From Filobasidium wieringae (taxonomy: Eukaryota > Basidiomycota > Tremellomycetes > Filobasidiales > Filobasidiaceae), in the NCBI GenBank assembly GCA_001600055.1, contig BCIV01000004.1:186001-250000 (forward strand): DNA of 64,000 nt. The letters are read 5' to 3'. The position numbers were made by a program, and so were the translations under genes. This document shows positions 1-12,470 of the stretch, piece by piece. The notes beneath the pieces were generated by a model. The model saw only the letters and a program-made list of their open reading frames with translations, did not search any database and was not told the origin of the DNA. How positions within the stretch are numbered: the stretch's first letter is position 1; each line of letters begins with the position of its first letter.

Positions 1-419
1 CGGTGGGAGGAAAGAAAGACCTGTTCGCTCCCGAACCAGGCGCCCCTTTCTTCTTTTACGATTCTCATCAGAGCATGGCCCCTCCCGGTGAGACGTACGG
101 CGCGGACGAGATGAGGAAACGATGGTTGGGAACGGTGAAGACGTTACAGGGGGAGACGATCGAGGTGAAACCGTTCGTCAGGTGTGAGACCGAGTGAGTC
201 CTCGTGCGGGCGCGGTCTGCTCTCCCACATCGTCCAAGCTCTCGTGACTGAACTCGACGAACCCGATTTACCACCTATAGCGAACATATGACGCAGAAAT
301 GGAAGGATTCCAAGGTGGAGATGACGAGGGAATGGAAGAAGAGGCATAGGGAGGCGGTGAAGAGGGTCAAGCGAGGGATGGGGAGTGGGGGAGCTGGACA
401 GGGTGAAACTGCCGAGTAG
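1..419 (+). CDS. C-terminal end of an unrecognised basic protein (partial at left edge)
   Basis: The reading frame is open from the left edge. An exon ends at 193, a GT..AG intron covers 194-280, and the last exon runs 281-419 to a TAG. Splicing inside an Asp codon keeps the frame. The visible part has about 110 residues. It starts with a stretch rich in Phe and Pro (GAPFFFYDSHQS) and ends in a Lys/Arg-rich tail with repeated WK/EWKKRHRE-type segments, which suggests a nuclear or nucleolar RNA-associated protein. That is composition only. I do not recognise the family, and the N-terminal domains lie outside the window. The first codon here is not the real start. Confidence 0.6.
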
Positions 420-763
420 AGATGGTCATGGTTTGTGTCTACCTATATTGCATGCACCAGCATTGTCCAACGAGAAGTATCAGACGGGTGCTCTGACCAA
501 GTGAGCTAATGAGCTATGAGCTGAGGTAGCCGGTCGGATGATTCGTCACCCACAAAATAGATCCGGCCTGGCTCTGCTCACGAGATCAGCGGAAGCAGAT
601 CCGGTGAGTCTGGCGCTATGTTGCGCGTTTGAGGTCTTGTGACTTGACGTGCACTTGCTCGCTTACACGCTGCGACACTGCGACAGCCACAGCGACAGCC
701 AATGGGCAGAGCAGACTCTCCCAGGAGAAAGGTGTCAGGCCAGGTCGTAGCTACCAGCTGGCA

Positions 764-773
764 CTATATATAC
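764..773 (+). promoter_or_regulatory. TATA-like element upstream of the Stm1-like gene
   Basis: The sequence CTATATATAC lies about 120 bases before the ATG at 890, in a C/T-rich leader. Spacing and composition fit a fungal TATA box. The assignment is inferred from sequence only. Confidence 0.35.
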
Positions 774-889
774 TCGTGCTCGTGCTCTTCCTGTATACTC
801 CGGTACTATACTCCGCTCTCATCAGTCACAGCCATCTCTCTCACTACCGCACTCACTCACTCAAATCAACGCTACCACACCATCGCACC

Positions 890-1660
890 ATGACTCGTAC
901 TGAAGTATGTCTGACCTACCTAGACCTCCTTTGACTCGTCATACTCATCACCCACGACCACCTCACCATCCCACAGCGCAACATCTACCCTGCCGCTCTG
1001 ATCAAGGATCGTTCGGGCAAGTACATCTCGTAACATCCTCACCATCACACTTGCTAAACTCCTTTCCCGATCCCTCCCCACCCCCAATGAACACCCAACA
1101 GTCTCCAAATCCGGTTTGGACAAGTCTCTCCCCAAAAAAGGAGCGGGAGCCGGGAACTGGGGTTCCATCACTCAGGAGACCGAACGTTACATCCACGCTC
1201 CTCATTCCCTCGTCGAGAACTCGGAGGAACACGTCCCTACTCCCTTTGATGGGGATATCGAGGACGAGGAGATCAAGCAGGATGACAAGGCGGTTGGGAA
1301 ACCTGCCGCTAGGAGGATGTCTTCCATGAGTGACGAGGAGAGGAAGGATGCGGCCGCTTGGAGGAAGGGCGCGATGAACCGTCAAGGACGTGAGTCTTAT
1401 AGGTTTCCTTTCACGTCGTACCACATCGATTCACTCACTTCATCATCCTACACCCGCTTGCAGTCGACTTGAACTCCATCGCTCGTACTTCCGGTGCATT
1501 CTCCCAGTCTCCCCCCGAGACTTCTAGCTTGAGTTCTTCCCCCGTTAGGAACATGAACGCCGTACGTCCCCGCTCGTCCCTTTGAACCTCCCCGTACCTA
1601 TCCTTACCTCCCCCCCCTCCCTTCTCTTCTCAGCTCGCTCAAAAGCTCGGCAAGTACTAG
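890..1660 (+). CDS. Stm1/SERBP1-like (HABP4/PAI-RBP1 type) small protein
   Basis: Five exons (890-904, 977-1016, 1102-1389, 1464-1561, 1634-1660) add up to 468 bases, giving 155 residues. The N-terminus contains the motif GAGAGNWGSI. This matches the G-x-G-x-x-NWG signature of the hyaluronan/mRNA-binding family (Stm1, SERBP1), whose members bind ribosomes and guard inactive 80S particles. The rest is acidic and low in complexity. The second intron starts with GC rather than GT (GGCAAGTA). Using that donor restores frame into the NWG motif, whereas the GT four bases later does not. The last exon codes only about eight residues. Coding-like sequence in another frame continues downstream to about 1830, so an alternative 3' end is possible. 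The family call rests on the short motif. Confidence 0.7.
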
Positions 1661-3894
1661 CCGACCAATACACAAAGAGGGATCACCCGTTCCTACCTCT
1701 TCCGAAAGAGAAGAACCGGGTTCGATTTTCCTCCCAGCGACCCCTTTGTCAACCATCTTCGACTACAAATTCGTGGAAGAACAAAAGGCGACCTGGACCC
1801 TACGAAAACAACTGAATCCCTTCCAAATTGATTTGAATTGAAGCGAAGCGATACGAAACGAAATGAGATTCGAACTTGTGTGAATGTGTGAATTGTTGTA
1901 ATTACTAATTGAACGGGCCACAAGAGACTAGAGACACGGAGACGGGTGATGATGTCCCAAAAAAGTAAACCATCAGAAAAAAACTGTATTATTGTCATCA
2001 TCATTATGAATCATGATCTATGTTCTTTCCAGCTATATCAAGTCACGCAGTTTCCACACGGTCATCTCAGGAAATCAAATTCTTNCCCCCGCCGTACTGC
2101 TGTTGTGGTACATCACTACAGGTTTTGCTTGGCGAGTGCACACAGACGTCACAGAAGAGCTTGCGGTGGAGCGATAGACTCACTTGAAGCGCACGTAGAT
2201 CATTGAAAGTGGCTATATGATTTTCAATACACTCGCTCCTTCTCGGCTGAGCATCATTTCCCACTAGTTCCGTCTCGATAGCCAATCATCATTGTCCCCG
2301 TGCGCATCCTGCTCGATGAATGACATCCGGGCATCCACCATTCGGTCAACAACACAATTTGGTGCACATGGTCTAAATCATCCCGATTGACTGGTAGGTA
2401 CACAGCCAGACCTTCATTTTCCTGTACGTCTTTCGCTGTTCCCTTCGATTTCCCCCATGAAGTGCATTTCGTACAAAACTCGGTATTGGTTCCTGGTATC
2501 AGCAAGATCCAGGACGTATGCCCGATCCTCTGTGTGTAGTTTCGAGTGGGTTGAGGAAGCTGTAGGAACGTCTGTAGGTTATGGGTGGTTGAGGCGGAGG
2601 TGATCTCCCTGTTTCTATGAGGACTGGTCAGCGATACAGCGTTTTTCGATAGAGGGGGTCGTATTGGCGTTTCTTCTGCTGGCAGTCCTGAGCATTGTAT
2701 CAAATTATCGGATCATTTCGACCATTATCCTAGCCTCCAAGTGGTCCTCCATCGGATGAACCTGTCATCTCGTTTGCAACAATTAGCTGGCTCGTTTCTG
2801 TTGGTAGACTGACAGATCTCGATTATATAGTACCTCAGGACGATGAACGAAAATCTTTATCGCATAGGCCAGACCAGATGCGTTTCGTGTGTCTGAATTT
2901 CGGTTGCTGCATCGAATGTACACTTGCGTCGTTGTCACTATAAATCAGCCTTGCGAGACATCTCTCTTGTACCCCGCATTGTCCTTTGTTGGAAGGTTTA
3001 CATACATGTCAAGTTGACATTCGTCCAGACTGGTCTGCTGGCGTTTAAGTGAACTGAATCAGCGCAATACCGACCTTGCCATTGTGGATCTTGTAGATCT
3101 GTGATCATCTGTGATAGGTCATAGATGCCCATTTATCAATTCATCAATCGGCTGATCGGTCTATTTCCTCGTGTGAGATGAAACGTGAACCGCCGTGCCT
3201 GGTGGAATCAATAACGCATAGCCCATGGCTTTTCTAGCCGATAACGAATACCCGAGAACTCAGAATTTCGCTATCTGTTCGGCCCGCGTAACTGCCGCAA
3301 TCGCAGATGGCACCTCATCCCATCCATGCTCCGTTCCCACCTGGGCTCACCTCGCTGCACCGCACACCGTACACTGTGGCGATGGGCGATAGATAGGGAA
3401 CATGAGTAGACAGCAGATGGGGTCCCCAAGAGCACCGACTACTAGCGACGAGAGCGGTCGAATGAACGCGGCGGATAGCGGAGCGAGTTCTATGGCACCA
3501 TTTGCTGGTTTTAGTTATCCGTTTCCGATCCGATTTCGATGAGAGAATCTTTGTTTTGTCGTTTCGTTCTTTGGTTCGACGGCAAATTTTGATAATGAAC
3601 AACGTCAAGACTGGTTTCCTAGCTGCGTCGCTACCTTCTCACAGACACTGGATCCTCTAGATACTAGACACTGCACTCTGCACTCATCGATCTGATCGGA
3701 AGTATAGAACCTATCTGCGCTGGGCATATTCGTTCTCTCGCGCGACGTCATTCGATTCACTCTTCGGCTCCAAGACTGAACCATAGTTCTGCACCTCGTC
3801 CTCATCCACAACCACACACACGGACACCTACAGACGGATCATAGTATACCTCGTACCATACTTTTAAGCTTCTTGCCGTAACCACCCCGTAGAC
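1661..3894. other. Gene-poor stretch of about 2.2 kb with one ambiguous base
   Basis: It holds the 3' end of the Stm1-like gene and the promoter of the arrestin gene. An undetermined base (N) sits at 2085. The longest open frame is on the minus strand at 2254-2703 (about 149 codons). It has no family motif, no clear ATG context and no convincing splice partners, so I do not call it a gene. No tRNA, repeat or mobile element was recognised. Confidence 0.5.
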
Positions 3895-6705
3895 ATGGAC
3901 TGGTCAGCTTCCACCCCCAATGCGACCTCTGGTCGAAATTCTTATTTCACCAACACGGCCTCAGGTAGCTCTTACTCCGGTACCTCTACTCCTCTCTCAG
4001 GTTCTTTTTCGGGACAACAGCAATCTTACCTCCCGTCTACGCCCGGACCTTATTCTTCCCACGGTTCTCATGGAGTCGGGTACCATCAACCTCAACTCGA
4101 TATCCAGTTGGATAACGATGAAGTCATCCTGAGGGGTGCGGGGAGCGATTACGACCCGGGACTTCTTAGTGGAAGAGTGGTTTTGAACTTGTTGGAGAGT
4201 GCCAATATCAGAGAGATCACGATGAGGTTGGAGGGAAAGGCCAAGGTCGTCTTCTATGAAGGAGGAACGTGAGTTTAACAGATTTTCTTCGGTAGTGGAA
4301 ATCCTTATCTCTCAGGGTAAAGACTAAACCCTTGACACTCCTCTTGTTTCTCCCGCCAAAACAGTGCATCGACAAAGAACCACCACTACACTCATCCTAT
4401 TATCACTCACGAATGGTCTTTCCTCCAAGGAGAGAAATCACACTACCACACCATGAAAGCCGGTCAACACGTTTTCCCCTTCTCCTTCACCTTTCCCGGT
4501 AATCTCCCCAGTACCATCCGGACCTACCTGAACGACGCGAACATCACCTATAAACTCAAAGCGACCGCTCATCGCTCAGCATTCCAGAGTAACTTCCACG
4601 CCAGCAAGAACGTCTCCATCGTCAGGGGGTTCACTAACGAGGCTTTGGAGTATAATCAGACGTTGGAGATTGAAAACACTTGGCCAGGGAAAGTCATGTA
4701 TTGTCTGACCCTCCCTCATAAAGCTTATGCGGCCGGTGATGAGATCCCCGTCTCGGTGAAATTCATGCCACTCGCAAAGGGAACAAGAGTGACTCACATC
4801 AACTCGGTCATCAAGGAATACACTCTCGTTCATACCCGACATTCATCTCACCCTGAAGTCCGGATCGCCGCCACGGTGAAACATGAGCTGAGGGAAGGAA
4901 GAGCTTTCAGAGTGACGGAAAGAGGATCAGAACCCGTCGCTCCAGCTCATCATTTCCACGGTCATGATTCCAACGGAATGATCTCCGCTCCACCCTCTGC
5001 ACCTCCTTCACCACGACACGGGCCGGTAGGAGGACTACCAGGGTTTGGTTCAGGGATCCAGACGCCGATGAGCGATTTCGCTCTCAGTCGAGCAGGGAGC
5101 TTTGCCAACCTCGCCGGACTTGGGTCCAGTGCTTCGGTCGCTGCTCCGGGCGGTACGGGTGGGTACTTTGGGAATGCTCGGAGAGCCAATACTGGGAATG
5201 CTACCCCAGGACCTAGCGCGCTTGGCGCCAGTGCAAGTGCTGGGGCGGGGGGAAGTCAGGTAGCAGCCTTTCCCGATGATATGAGGGAGAGGGGGGATGA
5301 GGAGGATATCCTCATTGGAGATGAGGAGATTAACACAATGATCACCATCCCCGTTCCTTCTTGGACCACTCCTTCTCACTCCATCCACCCCGTCTTTGTT
5401 ACTCACAAGATCAAGTGGAGTTGTGCGATTTCTAACCCGGACGGACACGTTTCGGAATTACGATGCGCTTTGCCCATTCATATCCTCCCCAACTCTCTCT
5501 TGGACGAGGCTCAGACGGCTACCAGTAGTACCCGAGCTCTGTTGTTCGGAGGCGATACCGAGGAGACGACTCACGTGGATCTCCCTAGTTATCATGATCA
5601 CGTCTACGATCGGGTCGCCAATGCGAACAACACCACCCCTACTACTGGATACATCACGGCTGGGAATCGAACGCCTGGGTCGGGAGGAAGGACTCCTGGT
5701 TCGGGGGGTACGAGGACTCCCGTTTCTGCAGGAACCACGCCTGCTGGATCTAGAGCACCGTCTAGACCCGGTTCACCCGTTCTGAGACCGATGAATAGCT
5801 TGCCACCTACTCCAGGTGGAATGGATATCACGGACGATTATCATCCCGCTGAAGACGTCCCTGCTCGCCCTCAGCTCAGCAGTTGGGCGGATTCGGAATT
5901 GTTGATGTCGCTCGGAGCTTTGGCACCTCATCAAGGATCGAACCCCAGTTCGAGACAGAGCTCGCCTCACGATACTCCGGATGATTCTAGGGCTCCTTCG
6001 AGACCTACGAGTCGGCTTGGATTTAGGAGCGGGAGGAACAGTACTGCCGGCAGTAGAGCGGGTAGTAGAGCTTCGTCCCCTGAACGTGGAGCGAGAGACG
6101 GACCGGCTCAACCTCATGGGGGTAGTTTGGCTAGCGGTACCGCCAGTCTTCTTCGACCTTTGCATGAGAGGAGATCAAGCCATCATCCCCCAGGTGGACT
6201 GTTCCATTTGCCCAGCGTCAAGCCTTTCACTGCGATGATGGGACGTCATACTGCCGGAAATTCCGTGACCAATTCCCCCATGCACTCGCCCAAACTCAAT
6301 GCTTCGTCAGGTCCGGGTAGTTTACCGAGGAACGGGTTCTCGTTGGGTTCTCATGCGGCGTTTACCAATTTGGCCGAATCTCAAGCCGCAAGCCGAGCTG
6401 CGACGGAACGATCGGTCGCACCCGAAGCCGCTCCTACCCCTTCCGTGGACCCTCTTTCGCAAGTTCCTTCTTACGAAGTCGCTCGAGTCGGATTCCTGGG
6501 TGGTGGTGTTACTCCTCTCAGCGCCGCTCCTCCCGATTATGACGATTCCGATCGATTCGAAAGGGCGAAGAGTGAAACGGACCTCACCGCTTTGGCACGA
6601 GACGCTGCAGGAGGATCTACAAGTCTATCGCAGATGTTGACCAACATCGAGCTGAATGCGAATGGGAGCGTCGATCGAACTCCAGGTGGGCATTTGGAGA
6701 TATAG
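3895..6705 (+). CDS. Alpha-arrestin (ART/Rod1-like ubiquitin-ligase adaptor)
   Basis: Two exons (3895-4268 and 4365-6705) give 904 residues. Residues about 60-400 form the arrestin N and C folds. Visible parts are an LSGRVVLNL strand, the segment WSFLQGEKSHY, the strand FPFSFTFPGNLPST and a later HKIKW strand. The C-terminal half is Ser/Pro/Gly-rich and disordered. It contains PY-type motifs that bind WW domains of Nedd4/Rsp5 ligases: LPSY, VPSY and PPDY (last at about codon 845). Known family members recruit Rsp5 to plasma-membrane transporters and so drive endocytosis. The start lies in an AC-rich leader and no upstream in-frame ATG is visible. The exact ART subtype (Rod1, Art1 and others) cannot be settled here. 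Confidence 0.88.
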
Positions 6706-7453
6706 CATGAACCAATCATAGAACCGTTCGAAACCTCTCTTGGGAAAATTTTGTCATGAAGAAGAAATTGTATCAGGATGCCATATAAAACCATGCCTCG
6801 TCGGCTTCCGATCCAGTACGAGCTTGGATGCTCTTGACTGTTTCTTAACGGTGCAGCTCATAGAACATCGGGGACGCTGCTGTGACGAATGGCTTTCAAG
6901 AAGTTAGCCTGATTCCAGGCTTTCCGAACCATTACTAAAACAGTGTAAAGTCAGACAGCCCAAAGACGATTGACGACGACGAAAAATAGATCATGGTCCT
7001 TCGATGGTCATGCATGCTCCGTACCAATCGAGTCACCCAGGTGAGAAACCTTGTTAAACAAACCCACAGGACGGACGTATTGAACGGAAAATCCTCTCTG
7101 TCAAAATGAGAATTGCCCTATGAAACCGTGAGAAGTCCGTCTCGGATCGATTTAAACCATCCGGCCTGAAATCAGCCAGTATATATCGTTGTTCAAGCTA
7201 AAATCCCCATCCACTACAAATCCAGGCTCTTTGTCTTCCATTCATGCACGAGCCTTTTCAATCTGGTGACCAAGTCCCACAACACAGTAGAGGAAGATCT
7301 GAACATGGTCAAGGTCCCGATCATCGTAGCAGTGTCCTTTGTTATCTGCTTGGATCTGAAACACAACAATCAAGAAGCATTTATGCGATACAAGGGTGTG
7401 CCTAAATAGATGCGATGCTACAATGCATTAAAAATCGTTATGTCGTGTTGTGT
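6706..7453. other. Convergent intergenic region
   Basis: This lies between the 3' ends of the arrestin (+) and Snt2-like (minus) genes. I found no gene, repeat or RNA motif; it probably holds both 3' UTRs and terminators. Confidence 0.5.
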
Positions 7454-10400
7454 TCACATGGGAGTGCTAATAGGCCTCCGGTAAAGGTCCGCCATGGAAA
7501 CGGTTCGCCGTTCATACTCGCATTTGTGACATATGCAGGAGTCTGGAAGGAGTGGCAGGGCAATTCGCATATCCCGTTCCAGGCCATCAGCTTCTCTAGA
7601 CGGACGATAAACTGGATACCACTTCGGTGAATAGGGCGATTTGCAAGAGGTACAGCGGAACCCCGAGAGTGGCGTTGTCCCTAAATGAGATCTTTTGGTA
7701 AGGCGTTCATCCAAGCGTTTGGCTTTTCGTAACAAGCCGAAAGATTGTTCTCGAGGGACTTGACCGCCACTGGCAGCGTACATTTGCAGGGCCGACTATT
7801 ATCCAGGTCAGTGTGCGTGTTTTTGAACGGCCAAATCATCATACTCACGAGACCCGAGGCCGTGTCGATGTCGTTGATCTCAAAGATCTTCCTTGTCGGG
7901 GCTAGATCATGACCAGAACACCATACGCGAGGGACAAGATGTCCGGTAACATCTCTAAACGTACTGACTGTCATGTCGTGCTTGTCTCGCTTTGCGTTCT
8001 TCGCGATTGACTTCGTCCAAAAATCACGATTAGCCGCCTATCGTGCGCCCAACCGGTTTCTGAAACTTACGATAGGAAGCATCTCGAGAGCAAACCTGTA
8101 TCCCATAAGCCATCCACAGACTGTATGCATCTTCTTGGGACAGTCTCCACATCGTATGATGACTCCATTCCCGATCTGCCCACAGACGTCGCACTTTGCA
8201 CAAGAAGGGTTTGATCAGATCCCAAACGCATAAGCGAGAAAATTGAGAAATAAGTCATACCTCTCCGAATGAAGCATGTTTCAGCGACATTATCCCTTCT
8301 GTCACTTTCAACCTCGAGCCGTCTGACCATTGAAGTTCAGGCACAAAAGTAGCACACAGTACGTGTGTCCACTTGTAACCCTCGGTTGGTTTGACGGCGT
8401 GTAGGTAATCGAAATCAGGCATGACACGCGGTCTATACGGGTGAGGTCGCCGAAGCATAGGCAAGCTCGTCGGACAGAGCACACAAGATATATCCTGCAG
8501 GACCAAGGTTAGTATTGCTGTACCTAAAATGGTGCAACATCTTTTTGACTCACCAAAGCTGCTTCTAGAGACTTCTCGTTTGCGCATGGCTCACAAAGCC
8601 AAGGCTCAGATAGATCAGTCTTGGGCAAACCGTAACAACCTTTCAGATGCAGAATATCGAATGAGTTAATGCTATGAAAGCTTGTACGTCAAAGACAACT
8701 GACCAGGATGCACGGCAAAGGTGCAGTTGCGACATCTCGCCATTGGCTTTGGATCCATTTTGAAGCAAAACGCACATGGCGCCATCCTCGCGAGTGCTGG
8801 CAATGGTGGCGGGGGTGTTGTTGCCTTACCTGAAGGCAAAGCAATCGCAGTCTACGACAGGTGCAACTAGGGTTCAGCCACGTCAATCGCTAATATCATT
8901 TCATGATCCTGACCTTTTGTCTCTTGCTTGATGGTTCATCCATCGGCGTGCTCGATCGTTTGTCGCCCACAGCTCGTTCCAAATGAGCTCGATAAGGCAG
9001 TGATACCCCATATTTTCGATATGAAGACCTGTGAAGGATATGCGATCAGTTGGGGTGTAAGTTGTATCTGTAGGTCTCCACGAACCCGCAATGGTTGCAC
9101 TGATACAATCCTCCTTGAGATCTAGGCGCCTTCCACCATTTGTCATCCTTCTTGATACCGCAAGCAGAACAAGCCGGCTTGGCGTCTCGCAATTCCTCTT
9201 CTTCCCAAACGGAACCTTCCACATCCGTCTCTGGCGTAGCTTCTCGCTGATGTCCGAGAACAGATGCCGCTCCAGTCTGAAGCCCTGTGACGGCTCTATG
9301 GTTCTTCGGCAGATATCTAGATTCGCGAGTGCCTGCTCTAGTCTTCTCCTCCTTCTTCACTTTCACAGGGACGTCAGGAGGTTCATGAAGGCTATAGCTC
9401 AGCTGCAGTTTCTGACGTTGGCGATCAGATTTGACCTCCGCTAGCTCATGTCTGATCGCTCTGTTCTCCGCGATCAGCAAATTACCTCGCCACTTGTAAT
9501 AGTAACGGAGGATCTCCCAAGGCTCCCTGCCAACCTTTTTAGCAGTCTCGTGAGTTTCGAGAAAACCCCACTTCATGAGCTCCGCTTCGAAGATTTCCAA
9601 TTCCTCTGGGTTTAACTGACATCGAGAGGTATCGTGTAAGCGCATCTAACGTGCAGGCATATGATACGAGACTCACATCTACTAGGGTCGTGGGCCCAAA
9701 GTCCTCAAGCTCGTATGTTTTAAGACGCTCCATCACCCGGTTCGTGTCTTTGTACGTGTATAGGAGTGCCAACGCCGCATCATAAGCATCGATAGAATTG
9801 CTTGGTACTGCAAGTCGAGTTGTCCGCATCTTCTTGATAAGCTCCAATTCTACATGTCGAAAAAGGGGCTGGATCAGCTTGAGTGTGTTGGTTGATGGGC
9901 ATGAAACTCACGGGATTCGTCGGGAGATGACATGCAACCGAAACCTGGGATATCCCAGTCCAGCGCTCTCTCTGGCACTGAGATTGCCAACTCAACAAGG
10001 GCTGACTCTCGAAATACGTCGAAACTTACAATCTTGCGTCTCAGGTTCGGCTGCACGGCGTTTTTCCTGTTCCACCTGTTCTTCCCAGGTGGGCACAACT
10101 GCTTGATACCGTGTACCTAGCCGCGTCAACTGACGAGGGAAAATGGGATCGTCCGAATCTACCCAACAGGAGGAGAAAGGTAAGCGATATAGCCAGCTAA
10201 TGCGTCACGAAGTGCTTACCTATGGTATGCTCTGCTACCGTGTACAACCTATTTCACGAAAATATTGAATGATGTAGCCTTAGTGTTTTTGGAAGGCGAC
10301 TCACCCGAAGTATCGGAAATTCCATCCTCGGAAGAATGCATCAGGCTTGTCATAGTCGACAGGTTGAGTCTTTTCCTTGGCCTTGCTTCTTCGAGATAGT

Positions 10401-11607
10401 GTCAACGATGTTGTCGGCGTCGCGTTAGGGGTGTCAACCGCCCTACTTTTCCCTTTATCTGTTCGAGATCCCTTGTCGTGCATGCATTGTGAACACATCC
10501 AGCTGTAACCTCTCGTGGGTTTCGTCGGCAGAGGTGGATTGACGCAATCCATGTGATAGAACGCTTTGCACATTCTGTACAGGACAGGGAAGGTGAAACG
10601 CGGCTCATTGTCCTTGTAGGGTTTGATACGTACTCGCACTTGACACTTTCTTGACTGGGCGCCCATTCTAAACATGTCCGGCACGTTCTGAAAGTATCGG
10701 TCAAGTCCGCCACCATTTCCTTCTCTGTGACAAGAAACTCGTATCTCTTCGCGAGTACTCGGCGGACATAATCCGGAACTAAAAATAACGACAATATGAG
10801 CAACTTGGTCCAAGTTCGATTCAGAGGTCGAGCCTAGGCATTTATGACCTATCCATCGCCTTTGTTTGTGTAGTCGGGATTTCGCGTTTTACGCGCGCAG
10901 AAACACTTACTATTCGTCACGGTAATTGTTCTGAGCATCTCGTACTCCCGCTTGATGTAGGGATCGAATAGACGGGAGAAGTGGAAGTGGTCGGGTTTCT
11001 TCTTCCATTCCTGTAGATTCTCGATCTTCTCCCTGTGTCTAACCCAGCATTTGCCTCGGAGCCAAGAGACCGGATGAACTTCAGAGTGGATTGCAGCAAG
11101 CAATAGACGATGATCTGCTGCTACCCTACCTGAAATCTAATTTACGAAAAAAGGGTTGGTCGATAGCAATTTGATTGTATCAGAGAACTCCCAATCGACG
11201 TGCGCAAGTCTGATTGAGCTAACCTCGCTGGGTCGGTAGAAAAGTGCTAATCGAACGTGTCGCTCGTTGTTGGCACCCTTGATTGTGAGGTGATTATACT
11301 TGGCTGCAGTGGGCGGCAAGAACTCTATGATTCTAGCGACAGAGTAGGGGAAACCTGCCGGACACCTGTTCAGATCACACAGAACGCAAAGACTAATCGA
11401 ATGGCATCTTACCGTCACGCTCTGACCAAGAAGGTGCGAAATAAACGTAGTCTACCGATGTTGACCAGCTTGTCGATCAGAATTCTGACCCTTTCACCGT
11501 TTCGCACTTTCAAACTGACCATTGATGGTGACTTCATCGCCGTTAGCTAGAGTAGCTGTAGCAGGCCTTTCCAGGACTCGTCCCATGGTCGAGACAGTCC
11601 CAGTCAT
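7454..11607 (-). CDS. SNT2: Snt2-like chromatin reader (BAH, PHD, SANT, GATA-like finger, extended PHD)
   Basis: A gene of more than ten exons reads from 11607 down to a TGA at 7454. In order it encodes a BAH domain (about 11480-10920; motifs NDYVYFAPSWSERDG and HPVSWLRGKCWVR), a PHD finger (10720-10480; CRTC, CEMC, FYHMDC, WMCSQC), and a region ending in LTRLGTRYQAVVP. Next come a SANT-like domain (9630-9480; MKWGFLETHETAKKVGREPW), a GATA-like finger (CSAC...CNHCGSSYRKYG), an extended PHD (8800-8100; CAFC, CRNC, HPGC, CVLC, WTHVLCATF, CDVCGQ) and a second C-terminal finger (CTSC...CHKC). This order matches Snt2, the chromatin protein that in yeast works with Ecm5 and Rpd3 in stress-linked deacetylation and in pombe with the Lid2 demethylase. 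An in-frame ATG seven codons later is an alternative start; a 5' UTR intron may exist. Confidence 0.85.
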
Positions 11608-11694
11608 GGCAGACAACCGTCGAGCAACGCCTATAAAGTCAAAACGCAAGGTAAGAAAGGTGTAACTACAAAGGTGGAGGCCGACTGCTCCTGA

Positions 11695-12470
11695 TCACTT
11701 CGCGCGCGATGGATTGACTTTGTGAGACACGACCTCGGCGCACAAAAGCGCAAAGTAATCTAGCAAGTAGGTTTGAGCAGCATCACGAACGGTCAGAGGA
11801 ACAAGGTTTGACGAGCTTGAAAGCAAGAAGGATGTAGTAGCAGATCAAAGAGAGAAGAAGATCTTACCTAGGAGTCTGGGTTAGCGAGAAAAGTGTATGT
11901 TTTCTGGGAAGCAGGACGGTCGAGGACGATTGGCTAGAATATCGCTGAGCAGGCATGTGAATTAGCACTTTCTGTAGCTCTCGTTGCAAATATATCGATA
12001 AAGATAGGCGAGACTAGAAATGAACTTACCAATGAACAAGATAGTATCCGAGTGAATGCGGTGGGAGTTACAATGCACACCAAGTTGTGAAAGGACTCGT
12101 CTGCGGCTAGAGCGATGCGAGCTGGCTGGTAGCGCAATCTCAGACGTCTCAGCACCGGATGGGCTTGCAAGAGGATTTCTACCGGCCACAAACCCTTGGT
12201 ATGCTTTCGTTCGATGATATCAAGGTAGTGAATACGGTCTGGAGGCTGTGGTCTTGCCGTAAAGTGCAAGTCTGTTTCTAGTCGAAAGCGATTGATGATC
12301 GCTGAGGAAGCTGGAACTCGAAAGATCCGGGGCCGCGACTGACATTTCCGCCACGATCTACGCGAAGGACGACAAGTCTCATCACCGGAAGAAATTGTCG
12401 TTGTCCCTCTGATATCGTTGACCTTACTCAGGTTGATCCAGCACCTACGGCAGAAAGAACTGTCCAACAA
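11695..12470 (-). CDS. Unrecognised small protein, exon structure uncertain
   Basis: The well-supported part is the 3' end. An exon that includes MPAQRYSSQSSSTVLLPRK (about 11972-11878) joins through a GT..AG intron to a final exon ending in CAEVVSHKVNPSRAK and a TGA at 11695. Upstream lies a long minus-strand frame to about 12470 that could supply more exons, but two frames are open there and I could not fix the joins. The C-terminal segment LTVRDAAQTYLLDYFALL looks helical and might belong to a histone-fold-like or small mitochondrial protein. That is a guess. The stop lies only about 90 bases before the Snt2-like start codon. Confidence 0.4.

Noticed and set aside
2254..2703. 149-codon minus-strand frame
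   Set aside because: No ATG in a good context, no partner exons and no recognisable motif.
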